Of a stretch of 45,715 nucleotides of DNA, positions 22,894-30,146 are shown in pieces. Positions within the stretch are counted from its first letter, which is position 1, and every line of letters starts with the position of its first letter. Origin of the DNA: Chloroflexota bacterium. GTDB taxonomy: Bacteria; Chloroflexota; Anaerolineae; UBA4142; SHND01. The position numbers were made by a program, and so were the translations under genes. Below the pieces are notes generated by a model. The model had not been told where the DNA came from. It was given only the letters and a program-made list of their open reading frames with translations, and ran no database searches. The stretch lies in assembly GCA_029778615.1 (NCBI GenBank), contig JAKOPZ010000154.1, positions 1 to 45,715 of the forward strand. Direction: 5' to 3'.

Positions 22894-24078
22894 ATGTCCA
22901 CCGAACTCGAATTTTCCATCATGGCTCCGAACGCGGCGGGAATGCTGCCGTTGATGGAGCAATTTCACGCCGAGACGGGAATCCGAGTACGCTTGCGCTT
23001 GCTCTCATGGGATACGGCGTGGAGCGATTTAATCAAAGTCGCGTTGTACGGCGACGGACCGGACGTTTCCGAAATCGGCAGCACGTGGATCGGCGACCTT
23101 GTGGCAATGGAAGCGGTGCGCGCGTTCAACGCCGAGACCATTGCGGCGCTCGGCGGAATGTCGCATTTTATTCCCGTCTCATGGGGCAACACACATCTCG
23201 CGGGCGATGACGCGGTGTGGGCGATTCCCTGGATGGTCGGCGCGCGCATGATGTTTTATCGCCGCTCGTTATTTGAACGCGCAGAGGCAGACCCCCAACG
23301 CGCGTTTCACGACGCCGCGAGTTTTGATGACGCACTGCGTCAATTGCAGCAAGCGCGCGTTGGCGTACCATGGACTGTGCCGACGGGTTTCACGCACACG
23401 ACTTTTTTGAATATCGCAAGCTGGGTGTGGGGCGCGGGCGGGGATTTTGTCACACCGGATGGCAAGCGAACCTTGTTCGCGCAGCCCGAAGCATTGAACG
23501 GCGTGCGCGCGTATTTTGCACTGGGCAAATATCTCGCGCTCCGCGTGCGGCAGCTCAACGCGTTGGAACCGGATACGCAATTTTTGCGCGACGCGGAAAC
23601 CGCATTGACGATGAGCGGACCGTGGCTCTTTCAAGCCGCGTCCGCGAATTTGTTGGACGATTTGGGCGCGGCGCTGCCGCCCGGTCCTTCGTTCGTCGGC
23701 GGTTCGTATCTGGTCGTGTGGAAACATTCACCGCGCGTGCAAGCGGCACACAAGCTCATTCACTTTCTCACGCGCGCACACGCGCAACTTCAATACCCCC
23801 AAGTCGTCGGACTGGTGCCTGCCGTGACAGCGGTGCATGACGAACCACCGTTTGCGACGAATCCGTTGTGGCAAGCGGCAATTCGCGGTCTGCGCAGCGG
23901 GCGCGCGTTTCCGGTGACGCGGTCGTGGGGTTTGATGGAAGACCGTTTGGCCATTGCGCTCGCGGGGTTGTGGCGCGATGTGTTAAATGACCCGTCGGGT
24001 GTGGATATTGGCGCGGCGATGGAACGGCGGCTTGTGCCTTTGGCAAAGCGGCTCGATTTGGTTTTGGGACAGGCATAA
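22894..24078 (+). CDS. Family 1 solute-binding-fold protein lacking a signal peptide
   Basis: A 394-residue protein with the sequence pattern of a mature sugar-binding protein from its second residue on (LEFSIMAPNAAGMLPLMEQF, DGPDVSEIGSTWIGDL, AIPWMVGARMMFYRR, TALTMSGPWLF). There is no hydrophobic leader and no lipobox. In-frame TAG-TGA at 22879-22884 rule out a longer N-terminus. It is therefore either cytosolic, or a leader was lost when the family A repeat inserted. The stop overlaps the ROK kinase start by one base (TAATG), so the two are translationally coupled. Possible roles: intracellular sugar sensor or carrier, or a decaying binding protein. The otherwise intact frame argues for function. 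Confidence 0.8.
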   Translation: MSTELEFSIMAPNAAGMLPLMEQFHAETGIRVRLRLLSWDTAWSDLIKVALYGDGPDVSEIGSTWIGDLVAMEAVRAFNAETIAALGGMSHFIPVSWGNTHLAGDDAVWAIPWMVGARMMFYRRSLFERAEADPQRAFHDAASFDDALRQLQQARVGVPWTVPTGFTHTTFLNIASWVWGAGGDFVTPDGKRTLFAQPEALNGVRAYFALGKYLALRVRQLNALEPDTQFLRDAETALTMSGPWLFQAASANLLDDLGAALPPGPSFVGGSYLVVWKHSPRVQAAHKLIHFLTRAHAQLQYPQVVGLVPAVTAVHDEPPFATNPLWQAAIRGLRSGRAFPVTRSWGLMEDRLAIALAGLWRDVLNDPSGVDIGAAMERRLVPLAKRLDLVLGQA

Positions 24079-25001
24079 TGGCGTACGCAATCGGTGTGGA
24101 TGTGGGCGCGACGAAAATCGCGGTGGCGTTGGTCACACGCGCGGGACACGCCGTCTCGACGCGGCAAACGGAAACGCGCGTGCAAGACGGAACGGACGCG
24201 GTGATTCGGCGGATGGCGTCTGAAGTGGACGCGCTCGCCGCCGTCGCGGACGAAGCGGTTCTCGGCGTGGGCATTGGCGTGCCCGGCTTGGTGAATCCCG
24301 ATGCGGGCGTGGTGGTGCAGGCGGTGAATATGGGGTGGACGAATGTGCCGCTGCGCGAACGCGTGCGCGCGCAAATTGGTTTGAACGTGCCGGTGCGCGT
24401 GGAAAATGATTTACGCGGCGCGGCGCGCGGCGAATTTTTATTTGGCGCGGCGCGCGGCGTGGACGATTTTATTTTGCTCGCGATTGGTTCCGGTCTCGGC
24501 AGCGCAGCAATGGTGCGCGGGCACGTGGTGCACGGCGCCAATTTTTTCGCGTCCGAGTTGGGGCATTTTGTCATTGACCCGCAAGGACGCGTGTGCACGT
24601 GCGGCTTGCGCGGCTGCGCGGAAACGGTCTTGTCGGGACGCGGTTTGATTGACACGACGCGCGAATTTTTGCAAGCCGATTTTTCGTCGTCGCTGAACGC
24701 GAACGATTTGACGACGAACGCGATTCTCGACGCGGCGCGGCAGAACGACGCGGCGGCGTGCGCGGCGATTGAAAAAATGGGCGAATGGTTGGGGATTGTG
24801 ATGGCAACCGCGTCCGCGTGGCTGAATCCCGCGCGAATGATTATCGGCGGCGGACTCGGGCTCGCGGCATTCGATTTGTTGTACAAACCCGCGCGCGAGT
24901 CGTACTCCCAACGCGTGCTCAAAGCGAGTCAACAGGGCGTTGAGCTCGTGCATTCGCAAGTGGAATCCAGCGCGGTCGGCGCGGCGGCGTTGGTATTATA
25001 A
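24078..25001 (+). CDS. ROK family sugar kinase
   Basis: A 307-residue ROK protein. The ATP phosphate motif is IGVDVGATKIAVAL, the sugar-binding region VGIGVPGLVNP and ENDLRGAARGEF, and the zinc motif LGHFVIDPQGRVCTCGLRGC with conserved H and three Cys. No N-terminal HTH, so it is a kinase (glucokinase or N-acetylglucosamine/mannosamine kinase type) rather than a NagC-like repressor. After the GH3 enzyme releases N-acetylhexosamine, this would phosphorylate it. The last gene of module 3; its stop codon lies inside a 23-bp perfect palindrome. Confidence 0.9.
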   Translation: MAYAIGVDVGATKIAVALVTRAGHAVSTRQTETRVQDGTDAVIRRMASEVDALAAVADEAVLGVGIGVPGLVNPDAGVVVQAVNMGWTNVPLRERVRAQIGLNVPVRVENDLRGAARGEFLFGAARGVDDFILLAIGSGLGSAAMVRGHVVHGANFFASELGHFVIDPQGRVCTCGLRGCAETVLSGRGLIDTTREFLQADFSSSLNANDLTTNAILDAARQNDAAACAAIEKMGEWLGIVMATASAWLNPARMIIGGGLGLAAFDLLYKPARESYSQRVLKASQQGVELVHSQVESSAVGAAALVL

Positions 25002-25043
25002 AAACGTAGAGAGGTTCCGCCGGAACCTCTCTACGTTTTTATA
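24997..25043. terminator. Bidirectional terminator: 23-bp perfect palindrome (family D)
   Basis: Positions 24997-25019 (TATAAAAACGTAGAGAGG and TTCCG) are the exact reverse complement of 25021-25043, with a single central base. Runs of T lie on the 3' side on both strands. The stop codons of the ROK kinase (24999-25001) and of the convergent regulator (25041-25039) both lie inside it. The same GAGAGG-TTCC theme occurs inside purL at 45336-45360. Confidence 0.92.
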
Positions 25044-27018
25044 AACATTCCATAAACAAATTCATCTCGCGCACGCGCCGATGGCTCACTGCCCAACTCC
25101 ACGCGGCGCGCACATTTTCGCGTTCCGCGCCCAATGCGGTCAACGCGCTCCCCACATCTTCGCTCTGCAATTGCGCTTGATGCCGCGTCAACAATTCCGC
25201 GAAATAGCGACAGTGCGCGTCATGCACGCGTTCGTTTTCTTTATCTTGGCTCAATTTTTCATTCGCGTACAAATGCAATAATTCATGAATCGCATAGCGT
25301 CCCGCCGCGCTGCGCCGCAAGAGCGATTTGTCCACGAGTCCTGCCAACACGGGCAACGACGCGCCGACCACTTGCGCCGCCGCGTCGCGGTCAAAGCCAC
25401 CGCGAAACACCGCGAGCGAACGAAAAATTTCCTGCTCGCGCGGCGACAATAAATTCCACGAATACTCGAATACCGCGCGCACACTGCGATGTCGTTCGGG
25501 CGCGTCTTGCGCGGCGGTGACGAGAAAATCCAAACTCGCTTCAATCTCACTCGCGATTTCTTGCGGCGACAACATGCGCAGCCACGATGCCGCGAGCTCG
25601 ATGCCCAACGGCGCGCCTTCGACCAAGCCACAAATGCGCGCGACATCCAACGCGTTCTCTTCCGTCAATTCAAAATTGGAACGCGCGCGCTGCGCGCACT
25701 GGACGAACAAAGAAATGCCGCTGTAATCCAACATCGCGTCGAGCGGCAAGCCGCGCAGCACCGGATATTCCAGCCCGCCGATTTCCAAAAGATATTCGTG
25801 CTTCAAATTCAAACGCACGCGCGTCGTCGCAATTACGCGCACGCGCGGCGCGTAACGCAAAATGTCACTCAACGCGCGCGCTTCGGAAACGAATTGCTCA
25901 AAGTTGTCGAGAATGAGCAGCGCGCTCTTGTCGCGCAAATAATTCAACAATTGGGCTTGCGCGGGCAGTTTGCTTTTGAGTTCGACGCCGAGCGTGTCCG
26001 CAATCGTTTGAAATAACGCGCCGCGCGCATCTTCACTCGCCGCTGCGTCCGAAAGCGGAATTAGAAATACGCCGTCTGCGAACGGCGCGTCGAGATTCAT
26101 TTCGGGATCAATGCTCCGTTCCGCGACATGCAGCGCGAGCCGCGTTTTGCCCATGCCGCCCGCGCCGACGAGCGTAATCAATTGCGCGGCGGGATTGTTC
26201 AAATACGCGGCGATTTGGGCGAGTTCCTGTGCGCGTCCCACAAGCGGCGTCAATTGCGGCGGCAAATTGTGCGGGGGGGGGGCGGCAGTGGAGGCAATGC
26301 GTTCGTACAGCGCGGTGGTTTCGGGCAGCGGCGCGGCGTCGAGTTCTTGACGCAGAACGCGTTTGCAGATTTCGTACTGCGCGAGCGCGGCGCTGCGCTG
26401 CCGACTGCGCGCATACAAGAGCATCAGATGACGATGTGTCTCTTCGCGCCACGGCTCGATGGCGAGCAGTCGGTTCGCGTACTCGATGCCTGCCGCGTAT
26501 TCTTGACGTTCGAGGTGTTTGACCACGAGCGTATGCAGTGCCTGCACCATCAGCGTATTGAGCAGCGAACGTTTGCCGAGCACCCATTCTTCAAAGCCCA
26601 ATGTGTCGCCCGCGTAAAAGCCGTCCAAAAAATCGCCCTGTACCAATTCGACCGCGCGATGCAAATTTTGTGGGTCCTGTTTCGACGCGTCGTCGCCGAG
26701 CGCTTTCAAAAACAATTCCACGTCGAGCCAGTACGGGGCATCTTGAGCGAATGCAACCCGCTCGCGCGAAATGACGAGATGTTCGCCGACGAGCGCGCGC
26801 AGGTTGGACAAAACGTTGCGTAAATTTTTACTGGCCTGCCGCGTGGGCATGTCGCCCCACAACAGCGCGGCGAGGGCTTCACGCGCGTGCGCGCCATCGG
26901 TGACGGCGAGGTAAAACAGGAGCGCTTGCGCTTTGGAGGAAATGAAACCGGTGACCGGCTTGTCGTCCAATTTCACTTCGGGAGTGCCGAGCAAACGCAA
27001 GGTCAATGTTTTGGACAT
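25039..27018 (-). CDS. BTAD/NB-ARC transcriptional regulator (AfsR/SARP-like), C-terminally short
   Basis: A 659-residue multidomain regulator. Residues 1-90 are a winged-helix OmpR-like DNA-binding domain (LTLRLLGTPEVKL, ALLFYLAVTDGAH, ALAALLWGDMPTRQASKNLR). Residues about 95-235 are the BTAD domain of TPR-like helices. Residues about 255-560 are an NB-ARC-type ATPase with Walker A GAGGMGKT (285-292) and Walker B ALLILDNFE. The last ~100 residues are the winged helix after NB-ARC plus a start of helical repeats. Relatives usually continue into a long TPR sensor; here the frame stops inside a palindrome, so truncation is likely. ATG 27018 is chosen; further upstream is octamer repeat. A TACAAT -10-like box lies nine bases before it. 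Confidence 0.85.
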   Translation of the reverse strand: MSKTLTLRLLGTPEVKLDDKPVTGFISSKAQALLFYLAVTDGAHAREALAALLWGDMPTRQASKNLRNVLSNLRALVGEHLVISRERVAFAQDAPYWLDVELFLKALGDDASKQDPQNLHRAVELVQGDFLDGFYAGDTLGFEEWVLGKRSLLNTLMVQALHTLVVKHLERQEYAAGIEYANRLLAIEPWREETHRHLMLLYARSRQRSAALAQYEICKRVLRQELDAAPLPETTALYERIASTAAPPPHNLPPQLTPLVGRAQELAQIAAYLNNPAAQLITLVGAGGMGKTRLALHVAERSIDPEMNLDAPFADGVFLIPLSDAAASEDARGALFQTIADTLGVELKSKLPAQAQLLNYLRDKSALLILDNFEQFVSEARALSDILRYAPRVRVIATTRVRLNLKHEYLLEIGGLEYPVLRGLPLDAMLDYSGISLFVQCAQRARSNFELTEENALDVARICGLVEGAPLGIELAASWLRMLSPQEIASEIEASLDFLVTAAQDAPERHRSVRAVFEYSWNLLSPREQEIFRSLAVFRGGFDRDAAAQVVGASLPVLAGLVDKSLLRRSAAGRYAIHELLHLYANEKLSQDKENERVHDAHCRYFAELLTRHQAQLQSEDVGSALTALGAERENVRAAWSWAVSHRRVREMNLFMECL

Positions 27019-27047
27019 GACGAACGGATTGTAGCATGGAAAATGAG

Positions 27048-27095
27048 AAGGTGAAGGGGTGACAAGGTGACAGGGTGACAAGGTGACGGGGTGAC
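27048..27095. repeat. Octamer repeats upstream of the BTAD regulator
   Basis: Six copies of AAGGTGAC/AGGGTGAC/GGGGTGAC with an 8-bp period. On the coding strand of the regulator they read as pyrimidine-rich GTCACC units, the same polarity as the arrays upstream of plus-strand genes. Confidence 0.85.
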
Positions 27096-27175
27096 AACGC
27101 GACTATTTACGATACGCGATTCGCGGTTCCCGAATTGTGATACACTCGACAAAATTTTGAACAAAAGGAATAGAG

Positions 27176-28036
27176 ATGAAACTCGTGACGTTTCAAGATT
27201 CGCAGGGAATTCACGTTGGCGCGCTGCGCGGCGAATACATCATCGCGCTTGACGAAATCGCGCCGAGTATGTTGGCGCTGATTGGTTTGGGCGCGGAGGG
27301 TTTAGAACGCGCACGCGCGTTGAGCGAACGCGCGGAAAAAACACACGCGTTGAACGCGGTGAAATTGCGCGCGCCGATTCCGCGTCCGCGTCAAAATGTG
27401 ATTTGTGTCGGAATGAATTACGTCGCGCACGCGATTGAATCCGACCGCGCGCGCGGACGCGAACCGAAATTGCCGGAGGTTCCCGTTTTCTTTACGAAAG
27501 CGGCGACGACGGTGTGTGCGCCCGACGATGCGATTCCACTCGATGCGCGCGTGACGCAGCAATTGGATTACGAAGTGGAACTCGCGTTTGTGTTTGCACG
27601 CGCGGCGAAAAACGTCGCAGCGGAGGACGCGCTGAATTATGTTTTTGGTTACACCATCGTCAACGACATTTCCGCGCGCGATTTGCAGAATCGGCATCAA
27701 CAATTTTTCAAAGGCAAGAGTTTGGACAACAGCTGTCCGATGGGTCCGTGTATAGTGACGGCGGATGAAATTTCCGACCCGAGCAAACTGCACATCACCT
27801 TGCGCGTGAACGGCGAAACGCGCCAAGATTCGACGACGGGCGATTTGATTTTCAATATTCCAAAATTGATTGAATCTCTCACGCTCGGTTTCACCGTTGA
27901 AGCGGGAACGATTGTTTCGACGGGCACGCCGAGCGGAGTGGGCATGGGCAAATCGCCGCCCGCGTGGTTGAAAGCGGGAGATGTGATTGAAGCGGAGATT
28001 GAGGGGATTGGGGTGTTGAGAAATTCGGTTGTGTAA
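27176..28036 (+). CDS. Fumarylacetoacetate hydrolase (FAH) family protein
   Basis: A 286-residue metal-dependent hydrolase or isomerase. The N-terminal FAH2-type domain (residues 1-70, MKLVTFQDSQGIHVGALRG) precedes the catalytic fold with CVGMNYVAHA, PVFFTKAATTVC, LDYEVELAFV (metal Asp/Glu), GYTIVNDISARDLQ and ETIVSTGTPSGVGMG-like VSTGTPSGVGMG. Family members cleave 2,4-diketo acids, including 2,4-diketo-3-deoxy-L-fuconate or -rhamnonate in oxidative deoxysugar pathways. That would fit the lactonase and dehydrogenase of module 1, but it is 20 kb away and the link is conjecture. AAAGGAA lies nine bases before the ATG. Confidence 0.88.
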   Translation: MKLVTFQDSQGIHVGALRGEYIIALDEIAPSMLALIGLGAEGLERARALSERAEKTHALNAVKLRAPIPRPRQNVICVGMNYVAHAIESDRARGREPKLPEVPVFFTKAATTVCAPDDAIPLDARVTQQLDYEVELAFVFARAAKNVAAEDALNYVFGYTIVNDISARDLQNRHQQFFKGKSLDNSCPMGPCIVTADEISDPSKLHITLRVNGETRQDSTTGDLIFNIPKLIESLTLGFTVEAGTIVSTGTPSGVGMGKSPPAWLKAGDVIEAEIEGIGVLRNSVV

Positions 28037-28040
28037 CGAG

Positions 28041-28069
28041 ATGTGAGGTGCGTTGTGCCTCACATTTTT
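28041..28069 (+). terminator. Intrinsic terminator after the FAH gene
   Basis: ATGTGAGG (28041-28048) pairs with CCTCACAT (28058-28065), followed by a short T-run. It begins four bases after the stop codon. Confidence 0.8.
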
Positions 28070-28076
28070 GTTGCAT

Positions 28077-28135
28077 GGGCGATTAGAAATCGCAGCAACA
28101 TATCGCGAATTCGACCTGCGTCGAATGGGCGCCCA
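28077..28135. repeat. Single family B element
   Basis: Stem 1 is GCGATT/AATCGC, then GCAGCAACATATCGCG, then stem 2 ATTCGAC-CTGC-GTCGAAT. This is the same two-stem layout as the 60-bp repeats at 10681, with a different but still complementary stem 2. Beyond it, 28136-28170 shows nothing recognisable. Confidence 0.8.
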
Positions 28136-28170
28136 AAAAACGTGACGCACATTCAAACGTGCAAAAATGC

Positions 28171-28199
28171 TTGCGGGTTCGCGGAACAGGCGATATAAT
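28171..28199 (+). promoter_or_regulatory. Sigma70-like promoter ahead of the 35-bp repeat array
   Basis: TTGCGG (28171-28176), 17-base spacer, TATAAT (28194-28199). Transcription would start about 28206, at the first base or two of the tandem array, which places the whole array in the 5' untranslated leader. Confidence 0.7.
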
Positions 28200-28207
28200 T
28201 TCTGCGT

Positions 28208-28415
28208 TTTGTAAATAGCGAGACGTGTTTCCCCCGCATTAGTTTGTAAATAGCGAGACGTGTTTCCCCCGCATTAGTTTGTAAATAGCGAGACGTGTTT
28301 CCCCCGCATTAGTTTGTAAATAGCGAGACGTGTTTCCCCCGCATTAGTTTGTAAATAGCGAGACGTGTTTCCCCGCATTAGTTTGTAAATAGCGAGACGT
28401 GTTCCCCCGCGTCTC
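28208..28415. repeat. Six tandem copies of a 35-bp unit in a 5' leader
   Basis: Units of 35 bp start at 28208, 28243, 28278, 28313 and 28348 (34 bp, one C fewer), and a last variant starts at 28382. Each reads TTTGTAAATAGCGAGACGTG then TTTCCCCCGCATTAG. The final unit departs into CGCGTCTCAAGGAGG, where CGTCTC can pair with the GAGACG of any unit. There are no spacers, so it is not a CRISPR array. Confidence 0.95.
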
Positions 28416-28428
28416 AAGGAGGTCTATC

Positions 28429-28644
28429 TTGGAATCTCTTTCGGAGAAACAAGTCAGAATTGTTCGATTGGTCGTGGAAGGAAAAAGTACGAGAGAGATC
28501 GCCGAAGATATGGGGTATGCTGAACAAACCGTGCGGAATTATTTGTGTGAGATTTATGGCAAGACAGGGACGAACAATCGTGTGGGACTTGCAATGCTCG
28601 CGGTCAAGAGAGGATGGCTTGATCAAGACGCGCAGAAAGAATAG
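28429..28644 (+). CDS. Stand-alone LuxR/GerE-type HTH protein
   Basis: A 71-residue DNA-binding protein: LSEKQVRIVRLVVEGKSTRE, IAEDMGYAEQTVRNYL and KTGTNNRVGLAMLAV, the four-helix GerE fold. There is no receiver or other sensor domain. TTG 28429 is chosen as start because AAGGAGG lies six bases upstream; an in-frame GTG at 28399 would translate the repeat and the ribosome-binding site. A GAGACG/CGTCTC hairpin immediately upstream could mask that site. It heads a small A+T-richer block with two secreted proteins and may regulate it. Transfer from another genome is suggested by codon use. Confidence 0.82.
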   Translation: MESLSEKQVRIVRLVVEGKSTREIAEDMGYAEQTVRNYLCEIYGKTGTNNRVGLAMLAVKRGWLDQDAQKE

Positions 28645-28795
28645 CGAGAGGCGAGAGCGAAAAATACGAGAGTATATTTGTACCCAATTTTGGGCGCTGG
28701 TCGAAAGAGAGTACAGTTGTACCTTGATATTCGTGGGGCGTTCGGCTATTCTGTCTTTGAATGTTCGCATCAAATTGATTTCTGGAGGAAGAATA

Positions 28796-28873
28796 ATGCC
28801 AAACTTGAAAGCGGTAACTTTGAAAATACTTGCGGCATTTGAGAAATTGGTCGTGATAGTAAGGTTCCATTAA
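28796..28873 (+). other. Small frame encoding the likely true N-terminus of the next protein
   Basis: GGAGGAAG precedes ATG 28796, which reads MPNLKAVTLKILAAFEKLVV then IVRFH and stops. In another frame, after a stop at 28840, the sequence reads GRDSKVPLILTIAFSFLLMY, a signal-peptide core that runs on into the protein at 28903. A one-base slip (one missing A) at GAGAAATTGG near 28845 would join them. Thus a frameshift mutation, or less likely a programmed shift, separates the ribosome-binding site from the protein. Confidence 0.6.
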
Positions 28874-28902
28874 TTCTTACAATTGCGTTTTCTTTTCTGC
28901 TG

Positions 28903-29538
28903 ATGTATGGAATCGCGCAAGCGCAAGGAGCCGCTCAAGCCCTTGCGAAAAGAAATATGGGAAACCTTGACGGGGTACGAGCTAATGTTTGGACAGCGCA
29001 ACAAATAGCGGATTCTCCATGGAAAGCAAGCCCAGTTGGAACTTGCACAGCGAATCCGTGTAATATTAATGCTGGTTTTGTAGAGACTGGTTATATTATT
29101 GGGACGGATACCGGCACAGACGATACGGGCGCGTCCTATGATTTGCATCACCTTCAGCAATACGCGGCGTGGGGAAATCCTGGCCAAGCAACTCAAAACC
29201 ACTTTGGACTTGCTAATCTCAACGACAACACCTGGTACAATTTCCAAGTATTCTACAGCAGCTCCCTTGCGAAGTGGCGGGTTGTGCGAGATGGGTATAG
29301 CGTTTGGACGTTCCCTGCACTCAATTTTAATTCCGCGCTAAGCGGCATATGCGGTGCAGAAGCAGCAGTTTCGGGGACAACCATTGCCGTGCAATGCGAC
29401 ACCATGCAACGTCGGCGAATCGGTGGAATCTGGAAAGCATACCAATACAATTATACAAAGACTACTCCGCAATATTGTGTATGGAAACCTTATGATTATG
29501 CGGCAATGGCGGCGGGCCCATTAAACTCTTGTCCTTGA
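28903..29538 (+). CDS. Secreted protein of unknown function (start region frameshifted)
   Basis: 211 residues from ATG 28903; the real N-terminus probably lies at 28796 in another frame. The exported part begins after MYGIAQAQGA. The mature sequence is rich in Asn, Thr, Tyr and Trp (CTANPCNINAGFVETGYIIG, DDTGASYDLHHLQQYAAWGN, TWYNFQVFYSSSLAKWRVVR) with five Cys, giving an all-beta, jelly-roll-like impression. No family recognised. Codon use lacks the GCG-rich bias of flanking genes. With the LuxR-type gene upstream and another exported protein four bases downstream it forms a compact cassette. Confidence 0.7.
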   Translation: MYGIAQAQGAAQALAKRNMGNLDGVRANVWTAQQIADSPWKASPVGTCTANPCNINAGFVETGYIIGTDTGTDDTGASYDLHHLQQYAAWGNPGQATQNHFGLANLNDNTWYNFQVFYSSSLAKWRVVRDGYSVWTFPALNFNSALSGICGAEAAVSGTTIAVQCDTMQRRRIGGIWKAYQYNYTKTTPQYCVWKPYDYAAMAAGPLNSCP

Positions 29539-29541
29539 ACG

Positions 29542-30093
29542 ATGAGCATAATTCGTTACCGAAGATCCAAGATGAAATTCCAACATCTATTCACATTTTC
29601 AATTACGACATTTATTCTCTTAATTCTGATAGTTTTTTATTTCTTTCAAACCACGCAAGTTCGAGCGGTGATGGTTCCTCCCATTCCCACAGCTGCACCC
29701 CCTCCGACAGCCGGGGCACCACTCCCTGAGCCAGACGGAATGTATCCTTCTCTTGCGCAGCCAGTGACTCAAGACCAAGCAGTTGAATATGCGGTTGCAA
29801 TTGATTCACAATGGGCAGTGCGAACCGAACCATTGACGCTCGAAGCGGTCAAATCACAACCGGGACTTGCCACTGTGGTATGGTATTCTGATCGCAGTTA
29901 TGATGGCTTTGAGTATGGTTCAAGCGCCGAGCGCGGTCCAGTTTGGGTCATCACGCTTAAAGGACTAGTACGTGTAAATGTGGTTGGGATGCGTGAAGAT
30001 GGTCCTCCCCTGACTGATGGAGTCACCTATACGATTGCCCAACGGACCGGTCATTTGTTGGCTATCGTCCCGGGGCCCATAATTGCAGAATAG
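29542..30093 (+). CDS. Secreted or membrane-anchored protein of unknown function
   Basis: 183 residues from ATG 29542, or 173 from ATG 29572. One N-terminal hydrophobic segment (LFTFSITTFILLILIVFYFF, about residues 16-36) is followed by a Pro/Ala-rich stretch (VPPIPTAAPPPTAGAPLPEP). A small domain follows, with QDQAVEYAVAIDSQWAVRTE, WVITLKGLVRVNVVG and a C-terminal RTGHLLAIVPG. The last part recalls PepSY-like folds, but I cannot assign a family. It lies four bases after the previous gene and shares its A+T-richer base composition. Confidence 0.7.
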   Translation: MSIIRYRRSKMKFQHLFTFSITTFILLILIVFYFFQTTQVRAVMVPPIPTAAPPPTAGAPLPEPDGMYPSLAQPVTQDQAVEYAVAIDSQWAVRTEPLTLEAVKSQPGLATVVWYSDRSYDGFEYGSSAERGPVWVITLKGLVRVNVVGMREDGPPLTDGVTYTIAQRTGHLLAIVPGPIIAE

Positions 30094-30115
30094 CAAATCC
30101 CTTTATACGAACTGA

Positions 30116-30146
30116 GCGGCGTGAAAATTTTTCACGCCGCCCGTTT
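30116..30146. terminator. Intrinsic terminator between convergent genes
   Basis: GCGGCGTGAAAA (30116-30127) and TTTTCACGCCGC (30129-30140) are complementary, followed by CCGTTTTA. It lies between the secreted-protein gene and the end of the convergent glycosyltransferase gene. Confidence 0.8.

Noticed and set aside
23768-24922. 384-residue minus-strand frame opposite the ROK kinase
   Set aside because: Ser/Pro/Thr/Arg-rich translation without any recognisable motif, fully overlapping two convincing genes.
24078-25001. ROK protein as a NagC-like repressor
   Set aside because: There is no N-terminal helix-turn-helix; the protein begins directly with the phosphate-binding motif.
28208-28415. 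CRISPR array
   Set aside because: The 35-bp units are directly adjacent with no unique spacers, and no cas-like gene is nearby.
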